In this document: positions 1-7,420 of the stretch, in pieces
Numbering within the stretch: the stretch's first letter is position 1
Layout of the letters: the number at the start of each line of letters is the position of its first letter
NCBI GenBank assembly: GCA_027064405.1
Contig: JAMOPP010000096.1
Span: 1 to 11,480, forward strand
From: Desulfurellales bacterium
Lineage (GTDB): Bacteria; Campylobacterota_A; Desulfurellia; Desulfurellales; Hippeaceae
DNA: 11,480 bases
Direction: 5' to 3'
Translations under genes and position numbers: made by a program
The notes under the pieces: model-generated
What the model was told of the DNA's origin: nothing
Database searches by the model: none
Seen by the model: the letters and a program-made list of their open reading frames with translations, nothing else

Positions 1-2
1 CC

Positions 3-1370
3 TTAGTCCTCAAAAAACGCCTTGTATGCCTTATATGTTTCCAACAAATCTGTTTTTGAGGATATTTCATACGGAGAGTGCATAGAAAGCAAAGCAGGTC
101 CGCAGTCAATAACATCCATATTCCAACTTGCAAGATACTTAGCTATTGTTCCTCCGCCACCTTCATCAACCTTTCCGAGTTCTCCTATTTGCCAATTCAC
201 TTTAGCATTGTTAAATATTGTTCTTACCTTACTTACAAATTCAGCGGATGCATCGTTAGCCATATATTTTCCACCGTGACCTGTAAACTTGGTCATAACA
301 ACACCGTGATTTATGTAACTTGCATTATCCTTTTCATGCACATCCTTATACATAGGATTTACCGCACCGTTTACATCCGATGACAGCACCTCTGATTCCC
401 TAAAGAAATTGGATATACTCTCAAAATCGACCGTCTCTTTTTTGGCTTTTAGAACCTCTATTGCAACATCCATTAAAAATCTTGATTTTGCCCCTGTATT
501 TCCATCTGAACCTATCTCTTCCTTATCTATCATTAAAGCAACAATTGTTTTCGAGTTATCCTTTGCATTAAAAAAAGCCTCTTTTGAACAAAATGCGCAT
601 ATTCTATCATCTTGACCGTATGCGGCTATAAGGCTTCTGTCAAAACCTAAATCTTTTGGATTTAGAGCAGGAACAATTTCCAATTCAGCCGATATAAAAT
701 CTTCTTCTTTAATCCCGTATTTCTCGTTCAAAATAGACAAAACCTGCAATTTGACGGCATCTTTTTCCTCCTTGTCTATAGGAATTGAGCCTACTATTAG
801 GTTCATTTTGTCACCTTCAAACGCATCTTTAACCTTTTTTTCATCAACGACTTTATGGGACAAATGAGGCAGAAGGTCAGGTATAACAAAAATAGGGTCT
901 TTTTCGTCTTCGCCGACTTTTATTTCTACAGACTCCCCGTTTTCTTTAACAACCACACCATGCATAGCAAGCGGAATATTAAACCACTGATATTTCTTAA
1001 TTCCGCCATAGTAATGCGTATGAAACATAGCAACTTCCGTATCTTCAAAAAGAGGATTTTGCTTAATATCAATCCTTGGAGCATCAATATGGCTTGCTAC
1101 AAGTTTAATTCCGTCTTTTTTACCGACTCTTATCAATGCTATATTTTTACCCCTGTTGACAATTAAAAAATCGCCCTCTTTCTTTCTGTTTGTAAATTCA
1201 TTATAAACAAATTGAACTGTTTCTCTCTCGGTCTTGCATTGAGATAAAAAATCTTTATATATCTCTGCAAACTGAAATGCTTCACTTTTATAAGAATCAC
1301 TATTTATCCAACCGTTTCTATTCTCGTAAGAAAGCTCTTTTTTCATCTTTTTCATCTCTTTTTTATTCAT
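3..1370 (-). CDS. M18 family zinc aminopeptidase (ApeA-like)
   Basis: A cytosolic metallo-exopeptidase of 455 residues that removes N-terminal amino acids from peptides, probably in peptide turnover. Family M18 (aspartyl aminopeptidase/aminopeptidase I) is shown by SHIDAPR near residue 94, the stretch HTHYYGGIKKYQW around 117-129, and a full candidate set of two-zinc ligands: H94, D255 in QDDR, E284/E285 in DKEEIGS, D332 in SSDVNGAVN and H431 in SMHSPYE. Length and the HYYGGIKKYQW motif fit the bacterial ApeA subgroup better than ApeB. ATG at 1370 is chosen over the GTG immediately before it, because AAGGAG lies 7 bases from the ATG and only 4 from the GTG. The N-terminus is rich in Lys and Met with no signal peptide. 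It lies 28 bases downstream of proS on the same strand, probably in one transcript. The TAA stop lies two bases inside the window edge, so the gene is complete. Substrate preference cannot be read from sequence. Confidence 0.93.
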   Translation of the reverse strand: MNKKEMKKMKKELSYENRNGWINSDSYKSEAFQFAEIYKDFLSQCKTERETVQFVYNEFTNRKKEGDFLIVNRGKNIALIRVGKKDGIKLVASHIDAPRIDIKQNPLFEDTEVAMFHTHYYGGIKKYQWFNIPLAMHGVVVKENGESVEIKVGEDEKDPIFVIPDLLPHLSHKVVDEKKVKDAFEGDKMNLIVGSIPIDKEEKDAVKLQVLSILNEKYGIKEEDFISAELEIVPALNPKDLGFDRSLIAAYGQDDRICAFCSKEAFFNAKDNSKTIVALMIDKEEIGSDGNTGAKSRFLMDVAIEVLKAKKETVDFESISNFFRESEVLSSDVNGAVNPMYKDVHEKDNASYINHGVVMTKFTGHGGKYMANDASAEFVSKVRTIFNNAKVNWQIGELGKVDEGGGGTIAKYLASWNMDVIDCGPALLSMHSPYEISSKTDLLETYKAYKAFFED

Positions 1371-1398
1371 CACCCAACTCCTTTTTTAAAATTTAATA

Positions 1399-3123
1399 CT
1401 ATATCTGTAGATTCTTATACAATTCGTCTCTTATCTTAGAAACATATTCAACTACATCATCTTTATCAATAAGGTATTTTTCCTGCGTTTTTCTATCGGA
1501 AACCTCGACCTTTGAATCTTTAAAATTTCTCTTTCCCACAACAATTCTAATGGGTACTCCTATTAAATCCATATCGTTTAGCTTAATACCGGCTCTTTCA
1601 TCTCTATCGTCATATAAAACATCGAGTTTTTTATTCAGCATATCACTATAAAGTTCTTCGCAGTATTTTTTTATTTCATCTGAACGGGTGTCAAGCGAAA
1701 CAATTTCTATTTCAAAGGGTGCAATTGATATAGGCCACACAATGCCCTTATCGTCATGATTCTGCTCTATTGCAGCTTGAGCCGTTCTACCTATGCCTAT
1801 TCCATAGCATCCCATAAAATATGGCTTCGCTTTTCCGTTTTTATCCAAAAAAGAGGCTTTCATAGATTGCGAATATTTTAAGCCAAGTTTAAAAATATGT
1901 CCTACCTCTATTCCTCTTATCTTTTTTAGTTTGCCATTTTTACATCTTGGGCAAAACTCAAACTCTTTAACTACCCTTAAATCCTTCGTCTCAGCTTCAA
2001 AATCCCTATGCAATTTTGCTCCTGTAAAATGGTAACCCTTTTCATTAGCACCAACAACAAGAGAATTGATATTCTCAAGTCTTTTATCACATATAATTTT
2101 TATATCCTTATTTGGAAAGTTTACAGGTCCGATATAGCCCTTAAGAAGCCCTGCTTTTTCTATTTCATCATCGTTCAGCATTGTTAATTCCACGCTATTA
2201 GTTGCCCTTGCCGCTTTAATTTCGTTCAGTTCATCATCGCCCTGAATAAGAAAACAAAACACTTCATTATTCTCATTTTTATACAAGAGTGCTTTTGCGG
2301 AAAACTGTTCCTCTTTTTGTAAAAATTCGCAAACATCCTTGATTGTCTGTTTTTGGGGTGTTGCAACTTTTTTCAAAGGCTCCTCTGCAATATAATCGTT
2401 TTTAGTTATGCTTTTGGCACTTTCAATATTTGAACTATATTCACAGGAATCACACACAACTATCTCGTCCTCACCCGTTGAACTTAAAACCATAAACTCT
2501 TCCGAATCCTTGCCTCCTATTGAACCGGTGTCAGCCTCAACAGAACGAAAAGACAGACCGCATCGCTTAAATATATTATAATAAGCCGTTCTCATTTTTT
2601 GATAACTTACATCCATACCCTCTTCATCCGAATCAAAGCTGTAAGCATCTTTCATTATAAATTCCCTACCTCTCATCAGTCCGAATCTCGGTCTTAATTC
2701 ATCCCTGAATTTTGTCTGTATCTGATAAAGATTTACAGGTAGATTTTTGTAGCTTTTTATATATTTCCTCACAATGTCCGTCACAACCTCTTCGTGGGTA
2801 GGCCCAAAAACAAAATCATTGCCTTTTCTGTCCTTTATTCTTAAAAGCTCCTTGCCATAGTCGTTCCACCTTTTTGACTCTTTCCATAATTTCGACGGCT
2901 GAACAGTAGCCATGAGAATCTCCAATGCCCCTGCCCTATTCATCTCCTCGCGAACAATTTCAGATACTTTTTTTATAACCCTTAAACCCGTAGGCAAATA
3001 GTTATATATACCACTCGCAAGCTTTGTTATAAATCCGGCTCTTAAAAGCAAATTATGACTTGCAATTGACGCCTCTTTCTGCTCTTCCTTTAAAGTGTAT
3101 ATAAAACCTTTCGAATAACGCAT
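1399..3123 (-). CDS. proS: Prolyl-tRNA synthetase, bacterial type with editing insertion
   Basis: A class II synthetase that charges tRNA-Pro with proline in the cytosol. Its 574 residues match the long bacterial type. Motif 1 lies near residues 35-70 (SGIYNYLPTGLRV to EEMNRAGALE), FGPTHEE near 106-112, motif 2 at 137-159 (FRDELRPRFG, GREFIMKD) and motif 3 at 437-453 (GCYGIGIGRTAQAA). The INS/YbaK-like domain between motifs 2 and 3 (about 225-390) includes a lysine in FSAKALLY that fits the editing lysine of the family and should hydrolyse Ala-tRNA-Pro. Two CxxC pairs (C224/C227 and C391/C394) flank the insertion and may bind zinc. The C-terminal anticodon-binding domain contains DDRDERAGIKLNDMDLIG. 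ATG at 3123 gives the family-typical MRYSK start, 10 bases after GAAGGAG; an in-frame GTG at 3129 is only 4 bases away and is the alternative. A short leader of about 30 bases rules out a T-box. Confidence 0.97.
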   Translation of the reverse strand: MRYSKGFIYTLKEEQKEASIASHNLLLRAGFITKLASGIYNYLPTGLRVIKKVSEIVREEMNRAGALEILMATVQPSKLWKESKRWNDYGKELLRIKDRKGNDFVFGPTHEEVVTDIVRKYIKSYKNLPVNLYQIQTKFRDELRPRFGLMRGREFIMKDAYSFDSDEEGMDVSYQKMRTAYYNIFKRCGLSFRSVEADTGSIGGKDSEEFMVLSSTGEDEIVVCDSCEYSSNIESAKSITKNDYIAEEPLKKVATPQKQTIKDVCEFLQKEEQFSAKALLYKNENNEVFCFLIQGDDELNEIKAARATNSVELTMLNDDEIEKAGLLKGYIGPVNFPNKDIKIICDKRLENINSLVVGANEKGYHFTGAKLHRDFEAETKDLRVVKEFEFCPRCKNGKLKKIRGIEVGHIFKLGLKYSQSMKASFLDKNGKAKPYFMGCYGIGIGRTAQAAIEQNHDDKGIVWPISIAPFEIEIVSLDTRSDEIKKYCEELYSDMLNKKLDVLYDDRDERAGIKLNDMDLIGVPIRIVVGKRNFKDSKVEVSDRKTQEKYLIDKDDVVEYVSKIRDELYKNLQI

Positions 3124-3158
3124 TTTCACAAAACTCCTTCATTAAAATATTGCAAGTT

Positions 3159-3186
3159 ATTATACCTATAGTGTATATTTTTTCAA
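3159..3186 (-). promoter_or_regulatory. sigma70-like promoter for proS
   Basis: Reading leftwards, TTGAAA (3186-3181) and TATAAT (3164-3159) are separated by 16 bp. Transcription would begin near 3152, giving a leader of about 30 bases before the proS ATG with a GAAGGAG ribosome site. The leader is too short for a riboswitch or T-box. Assigned by pattern only. Confidence 0.6.
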
Positions 3187-3209
3187 AGAAATAAAAACAT
3201 TAAATTTTA

Positions 3210-3239
3210 TTGACAAAAAAACACTTTAAATTGTATAAT
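3210..3239 (+). promoter_or_regulatory. Strong sigma70-like promoter for the diguanylate cyclase gene
   Basis: A consensus -35 box TTGACA (3210-3215) and a consensus -10 box TATAAT (3234-3239) are separated by 18 bp. The usual start site, about 7 bases after the -10 box, falls at 3245-3247, on the ATG itself. No purine-rich ribosome-binding sequence lies between the -10 box and the ATG. The mRNA is therefore predicted to be leaderless or nearly so. Confidence 0.7.
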
Positions 3240-3244
3240 AAGTT

Positions 3245-4900
3245 ATGTTACCTATTGCAGTGCTTTCATCATCAAACACCATAAGAAAAATGATAAAAGG
3301 GATGCTTTTTGGTTTTGCGGATGCTATCTGTTTTTCAAGCGTTGAAGAGCTCCTTTCATATAATAAAAAACAAAAGATTGATTTCTTAATCTTGGACAGA
3401 ACAGTCGGAGAATACGAGGCAAAAGACATTATTAAAAAGATGAAAAAGCCCCTCACTACGCTCCTTCTTGTTTCCGGCAAATACGAAGCAACAACCGACA
3501 AGGAAGATTACTCTTTTATCCTGCACAAACCCTTTAAAGAAGAAGAACTTAGAGAGATAATAGCTTTTCTAAATTCATCATTACACACCAATAAAGAGAA
3601 AGAGAAAATTATTCTCGTCGTTGATGACTCCAAAATCTCAAGAGATATTATGAAATCCTCTCTATCCCTTGCAAACTACAAAGTAATTGAAGCAAACAAT
3701 GGGAAAGAAGCATTGGAAATAATTAACACAATGGATAAACCGCCTGCACTTATCGTCACGGATCAGGAGATGCCGGAAATGAACGGCATAGAATTGGCAA
3801 AAAATATCAGAAACAGTAATAAATTTTCTCGTATTCCAATCATTATGGCAACATCGCTTTTTGACGATATAAATTTAAAAAAAGAATGCTTCGAATCGGG
3901 AATAAACAAATTAATTTCAAAACCCTTTAGCGAAGCAATTATTCAAAATACCGTAAAAGCAATTTTAGAAAGCGATTTACCGGAACATCACGATACAAAA
4001 ATTATACTTTTCGATAATTATAACACAACCCGTCAATCTATGGTAAGCACTTTAAATAATGCAGGATTTAATATTATTACAACAGACAATGCAAAACAAT
4101 TCTTTCAGCTTACAAAAGACAATCGTTTCAACCTCTGTCTTATAAATTACACATTAAATGATACAACCGGCATTGAAGCCGCTCAACATATAAAAAAATA
4201 CAACAACGATTGTCCTATCATTATATACACGGCATTCGACAACTTGGATTCCAAAAAAGATTTACCCAAAATTTACAAAGCAGGCATAAACGATTATCTA
4301 TTGTCACCTTTTGAGATAGAAGAACTTGTTTTTAAGATAAAAATATGGCTTGATTATTACAAAACGGTAAAAGATTTGAAAGAGAAAGAACAGCTTATAA
4401 GAATCAATACAACATATGATGCACTAACGGGAGTTCTAAATAGATTCAATACCCTCAAAAGAGGAGAGGAGTATTTCTCTTTATCAAAAAGAAAAAATCA
4501 ACCGATTTCCATTCTTTATCTCGACATAGATCACTTTAAAAATGTAAACGACACATACGGACACAATGTAGGAGACATTGTGCTGAGAAAGTTCGCATCA
4601 GTCATCAGCTCAAATATTAGGGAAGAAGACATTTTCGGAAGGATAGGAGGAGAAGAGTTTTTAGTTATTCTTCCGTTTACCGATAAAGCAAAAGCCATAC
4701 TAACATCAAATAAACTTTTAAAAGCGGTATCAGACATTAGATTTGATGAAATAAAAGATTTACATATAACAACATCAATAGGCTTGGCTTACTACGACAA
4801 GAATAAAGATATCAAGATTTTTGATCAACTGTTGGCACTTGCAGACAAAATGCTCTATAAGGCTAAAGAAAGCGGCAGAAATAGAGTGGTAAGCTTATAA
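3245..4900 (+). CDS. Triple-receiver response regulator with GGDEF diguanylate cyclase
   Basis: Predicted to make cyclic di-GMP from two GTP in the cytosol under phosphorelay control, like PleD. Three CheY-like receivers precede the cyclase in 551 residues. REC1 (about 2-112) keeps D51 and K95 but has S8/S9 where the acidic metal-binding pair should be. REC2 (about 120-243) is intact: D127/D128, phosphoacceptor D173, T203 and K226. REC3 (about 251-370) keeps D257 and T329 but has N301 for the phosphoacceptor and S354 for the lysine. A charged helical linker (about 371-386) leads to the GGDEF domain (387-551), which has DALTGVLNR, LDIDHFKNVNDTYGH and an active-site GGEEF at 468-472. An inhibitory-site motif RxxD (R459-D462) lies exactly five residues before GGEEF, so product feedback is likely. 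No membrane segment is visible and no histidine kinase is in the window. The start at 3245 is required to retain the first strand of REC1, although no ribosome site precedes it. Confidence 0.95.
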   Translation: MLPIAVLSSSNTIRKMIKGMLFGFADAICFSSVEELLSYNKKQKIDFLILDRTVGEYEAKDIIKKMKKPLTTLLLVSGKYEATTDKEDYSFILHKPFKEEELREIIAFLNSSLHTNKEKEKIILVVDDSKISRDIMKSSLSLANYKVIEANNGKEALEIINTMDKPPALIVTDQEMPEMNGIELAKNIRNSNKFSRIPIIMATSLFDDINLKKECFESGINKLISKPFSEAIIQNTVKAILESDLPEHHDTKIILFDNYNTTRQSMVSTLNNAGFNIITTDNAKQFFQLTKDNRFNLCLINYTLNDTTGIEAAQHIKKYNNDCPIIIYTAFDNLDSKKDLPKIYKAGINDYLLSPFEIEELVFKIKIWLDYYKTVKDLKEKEQLIRINTTYDALTGVLNRFNTLKRGEEYFSLSKRKNQPISILYLDIDHFKNVNDTYGHNVGDIVLRKFASVISSNIREEDIFGRIGGEEFLVILPFTDKAKAILTSNKLLKAVSDIRFDEIKDLHITTSIGLAYYDKNKDIKIFDQLLALADKMLYKAKESGRNRVVSL

Positions 4901-4911
4901 AATCAATTTAC

Positions 4912-4939
4912 TTGACATATAAAAAGTTCTTTATAAGAT
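4912..4939 (+). promoter_or_regulatory. Probable promoter for tRNA-Pro
   Basis: A consensus -35 box TTGACA (4912-4917) is followed after 16 bp by TAAGAT (4934-4939), which matches four of six -10 positions including the key TA...T. Transcription would begin near 4946, a few bases before the mature tRNA 5' end. An alternative TATAAG (4932-4937) would leave a spacer of only 14 bp. It starts 12 bases after the cyclase stop codon. Confidence 0.5.
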
Positions 4940-4948
4940 GAGTGATTA

Positions 4949-5029
<81 letters not shown>

Positions 5030-5036
5030 TTTTTTT
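5030..5036 (+). terminator. T-run directly after tRNA-Pro, possible termination signal
   Basis: Seven consecutive T residues begin at the base after the encoded CCA. No separate GC-rich hairpin lies between the tRNA and the T-run, so intrinsic termination would have to use the GC-rich tRNA acceptor and T arms. This is suggestive only. Confidence 0.3.
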
Positions 5037-5118
5037 AAGTCAATTTTAGACAAATAAAAAACAGTCAGAGCCGGTAGAAAATAGCAATACATATATACCC
5101 TAATATTATCATTTAAAC

Positions 5119-5147
5119 TTGAAAAAAACCCGATTAACATATATACT
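5119..5147 (+). promoter_or_regulatory. sigma70-like promoter for the HDOD-to-FtsB gene cluster
   Basis: TTGAAA (5119-5124) and TATACT (5142-5147) are separated by an ideal 17 bp. Transcription would start near 5154, leaving about 26 bases before the preferred HDOD start at 5180. Because every downstream junction is 18 bp or less, or overlaps, this may be the main promoter for all eight genes to the right. Confidence 0.6.
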
Positions 5148-5179
5148 CAACTTATGATATATAAAGGAAAATGTTAAAG

Positions 5180-6031
5180 ATGAAAGTAACCATTAAGGAA
5201 TTGATTGAGGATTCTGCGAAATCCGTAGCCTTTCCAAAGATTGCCCTGCGAATTTTAAAGTTATTCGAGGATGATAATTTAAGTGCATACCATCTTGCCA
5301 AAGCCATTTCGCTTGATCCCGTTTTGACAGCATACATATTAAAAATGGCAAATTCCGCATATTATAATTTTGCAGGAAAAATTAAGACTTTGTCCGATGC
5401 TATTGCCTTAATAGGCTTTGGCGAGGTTAGAAAAATAGTTGTTATGGCAAGCACAAAGTCTGCATTTTCACCAAGCGATTTCTTCGACAACCTGCTATGG
5501 CAACACTCTCTTGCGGTTGCAATTGCGACTTCAGAGTTAAATCTTGAATTGAAGCTAACAGATGAAGGTTCGGCTTATATTATGGGTCTTCTGCACGATA
5601 TAGGTAAGGTTATTTTTAAAAAATCGTCAAAATTGAATTATATAGATATTCTAAAAGAAGCATATAATAACGATTTATTTTCTCAAAATTTAGAGGATAA
5701 AATGTATGGATACAACCACGCTGATGTAGGTTCGAATCTGCTTGAAACCTGGAATTTTGATCAAGAAATTATTGATGCCGTTGCATTTCACCATGTTAAG
5801 TTCACAGAATTAAATCACAGTTTTTTAAAATGTTCGGCTATGGTTAATCTTGCGGATGCCTTTGCAAATTTTATGGGAATAGGAAGAAAAGATCCTATGC
5901 ATGATTTAACACTGTTGAACAATTTCAATTCCGCAAAATTCTTAAATTTTTACAAAGAGGATTACGGTGAAATAATTAGCAGAATTCATAAAAAATTTTT
6001 TATACTTACCCAAACATTCGGAGGAGGCTAA
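5180..6031 (+). CDS. HDOD domain signalling protein
   Basis: A single HDOD domain fills most of the 283 residues. Family features are LIEDSAKSVAFPKIALRIL at the start, DPVLTAYILKMANSA, and GFGEVRKIVV. The degenerate HD-hydrolase core keeps H109 in WQHSLAV, H139-D140 in LLHDIGKV, H180 in YNHADVG, H204-H205 and D226 in NLADAF. HDOD proteins are usually regulators without shown enzyme activity, often encoded beside chemotaxis or cyclic di-GMP genes. Metal binding is possible here because many HD-type ligands remain, but that is inference. No transmembrane segment or second domain is seen. ATG at 5180 is preferred: AAAGGA (5163-5168) is well placed for it and too close to the in-frame ATG at 5171. 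The C-terminus ends in three glycines whose codons form the ribosome site of the next gene, one base away. Its signal and partner are unknown. Confidence 0.9.
   Translation: MKVTIKELIEDSAKSVAFPKIALRILKLFEDDNLSAYHLAKAISLDPVLTAYILKMANSAYYNFAGKIKTLSDAIALIGFGEVRKIVVMASTKSAFSPSDFFDNLLWQHSLAVAIATSELNLELKLTDEGSAYIMGLLHDIGKVIFKKSSKLNYIDILKEAYNNDLFSQNLEDKMYGYNHADVGSNLLETWNFDQEIIDAVAFHHVKFTELNHSFLKCSAMVNLADAFANFMGIGRKDPMHDLTLLNNFNSAKFLNFYKEDYGEIISRIHKKFFILTQTFGGG
6020..6027 (+). promoter_or_regulatory. Ribosome-binding site inside the HDOD C-terminus
   Basis: GGAGGAGG lies within the last glycine codons of the HDOD gene, 5 bases before the ATG at 6033. It decides the start of the zinc-ribbon gene and couples its translation to that of HDOD, whose TAA ends one base before this ATG. 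Confidence 0.75.
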
Positions 6032-6032
6032 T

Positions 6033-6497
6033 ATGAAAAACAATCTTTATCCCACAAATGAGAGATCTTATCTATCTTCCAAAAAACACAAAGGTATAGC
6101 TGTCTGTCCTGAGTGTCATCTTGTTTTTCAAAACGGCAAATGGGCGAAAACCAAACTCCCGGACAAAGAATACTATTATCATATGTGCCCTGCATGTAAA
6201 CGCATAAAAGACGGCTACTTCGGTGGCATATTAAACATAAAAACCAATTTGTTAGAAACAAAAAAAGAAGAGATAATGAATTTAATCAAAAATAAAGAAT
6301 CTCAGGCGCAAGTAAGCAATCCCCTTAGGCGTGTAGGCAAAATAGAAGAAATAAACAAGGATGAAATGGTCGTTTACACAACATTTGAGCATCTTGCTAC
6401 ATCTATCGGAAAAGCTTTGAAAAGTGCATACAAAGGCAACCTTGAGATACAGTATAGAGAGAACGAAAAATCAGCGAGGATTTACTGGACTAAATGA
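6033..6497 (+). CDS. BCAM0308-type zinc-ribbon protein of unknown function
   Basis: A 154-residue protein with two CxxC knuckles, C25/C28 in CPECHLVF and C52/C55 in CPACKRIKDGY, predicted to bind one zinc. The pattern of CPxC, then CPACxRIxDGYxGGI, then a C-terminal part with TTFEHLATSIGKALKSAYKG and a final YW is that of the small bacterial proteins annotated as BCAM0308 family, whose C-terminal part loosely resembles archaeal/eukaryal NMD3-like proteins. Function is not established; a nucleic-acid or ribosome role is only a guess from the zinc ribbon. It starts one base after the HDOD stop with an excellent GGAGGAGG site and ends in an ATGA overlap with the SDR gene, so it is surely co-translated with both. 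No signal peptide or membrane segment is visible. Confidence 0.8.
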   Translation: MKNNLYPTNERSYLSSKKHKGIAVCPECHLVFQNGKWAKTKLPDKEYYYHMCPACKRIKDGYFGGILNIKTNLLETKKEEIMNLIKNKESQAQVSNPLRRVGKIEEINKDEMVVYTTFEHLATSIGKALKSAYKGNLEIQYRENEKSARIYWTK

Positions 6498-7420
6498 ATA
6501 TATTAGTTACGGGCGCTACCGGATTTGTCGGAATTAATGTTGTAAATGCACTATACAAAGAACACAATGTTTCCGTTTTAGCAAGAAATACTAAAAAAGC
6601 TGAAAATTACTTTCAAGATAGCGTTAAAATTTATAAAGGAGATATATTAGACATTAGAGCAATAGATAGTGCTATGTGCGACAAGGATGTTTTAATTCAC
6701 ATAGCAGGACTTATTAAAAGCTTTGATGCGGAAAATTTATATCTTATCAATAGAATAGGCTCAAGAAATGTTTCGGAAGTTGCCGCAAAACATAAAATCA
6801 AAAATATTATAACTATTTCGTCTCTTGCGGCAAGGGGACCTCTTGAAACAAAATTCCCCGTATCTCATTATGGATATTCGAAATTAACGGGTGAATATGA
6901 ATTTCTAAAGAACCACTTTGCAAATAATTTAAAGATACTAAGACCCCCTATTATTTACGGTTATTATGAAAAAGAGCTTTTTACACTTTTTAAAATGGCA
7001 AAATTGGGTATTTTACCAACAATAAAAGACAAACTGTTCAGTTTTATATTCATAGAGGATTTAGTCGATGCCATTAAAAGGCTCATAGATTTAAATGTCA
7101 ATTATTCAAAAACTTATTATGTATCAGACGGAAATGTGTATAGCTGGAGCAGTGTGGCAGACAGTATGTTTGAGAGTGTCGGCAAAAAGGGTGTTAAGTT
7201 GAGACTTAATCCTATTTTTGCAAACATAATAGCTTATTCTACATATTGGATGAAGGATAAAGCCCCCTTTACACTTGATAAAATTAACGAAATTAAAGCT
7301 GATAGATGGATATGCGACTATGAAGGTTTAAAAAATGATACCGGTTTTATTCCTAAGTATAATTTAAAAAAAGGGTTTAAGGAAACTTATGAGTGGTATA
7401 GAAAAAATAGATGGCTATAA
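6494..7420 (+). CDS. NAD(P)-dependent epimerase/dehydratase, extended SDR family
   Basis: An extended short-chain dehydrogenase/reductase of 308 residues with an N-terminal Rossmann fold. The nucleotide motif TGATGFVG (G7, G10, G13) begins almost at the start, GDILD lies at 49-53, and the catalytic set is S109/S110 in TISSLAARG with Y126 and K130 in HYGYSK. LRPPIIYG (149-156) matches the conserved RPxxVYG of epimerase-like SDRs, and FIFIEDLVDAI the usual substrate-domain segment. Such proteins act on nucleotide sugars, isoprenoid or flavonoid-like substrates; no nearby gene for nucleotide sugars or cell-wall glycans settles which. Its ATG overlaps the preceding TGA by four bases (ATGA), with only a distant GAGGA site, so translation is probably coupled. 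Its 3' end overlaps the isomerase gene by 32 bases. The specific substrate is unknown. Confidence 0.87.
   Translation: MNILVTGATGFVGINVVNALYKEHNVSVLARNTKKAENYFQDSVKIYKGDILDIRAIDSAMCDKDVLIHIAGLIKSFDAENLYLINRIGSRNVSEVAAKHKIKNIITISSLAARGPLETKFPVSHYGYSKLTGEYEFLKNHFANNLKILRPPIIYGYYEKELFTLFKMAKLGILPTIKDKLFSFIFIEDLVDAIKRLIDLNVNYSKTYYVSDGNVYSWSSVADSMFESVGKKGVKLRLNPIFANIIAYSTYWMKDKAPFTLDKINEIKADRWICDYEGLKNDTGFIPKYNLKKGFKETYEWYRKNRWL

Noticed and set aside
855..1166. Open frames of 60-100 codons opposite the aminopeptidase and other genes
   Set aside because: They lie wholly inside strongly supported genes, lack convincing ribosome sites and show no recognisable domain.
3124..3244. Possible T-box or riboswitch upstream of proS
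   Set aside because: The predicted leader is about 30 bases with no stem-loop or T-box sequence; the rest of the region is explained by two divergent promoters.
4894..4937. Inverted repeat CTTATAAA / TTTATAAG around the tRNA promoter -35 box, considered as an operator or terminator for the cyclase gene
   Set aside because: The arms are only 8 bp of mostly A and T with a 28-bp spacer, and no T-run follows; such pairs arise often by chance in DNA this AT-rich.
5030..5118. Possible small RNA or attachment site just downstream of the tRNA
   Set aside because: No repeat of the tRNA 3' end, no integrase gene and no stable hairpin are visible; the stretch is plain AT-rich spacer after the T-run.
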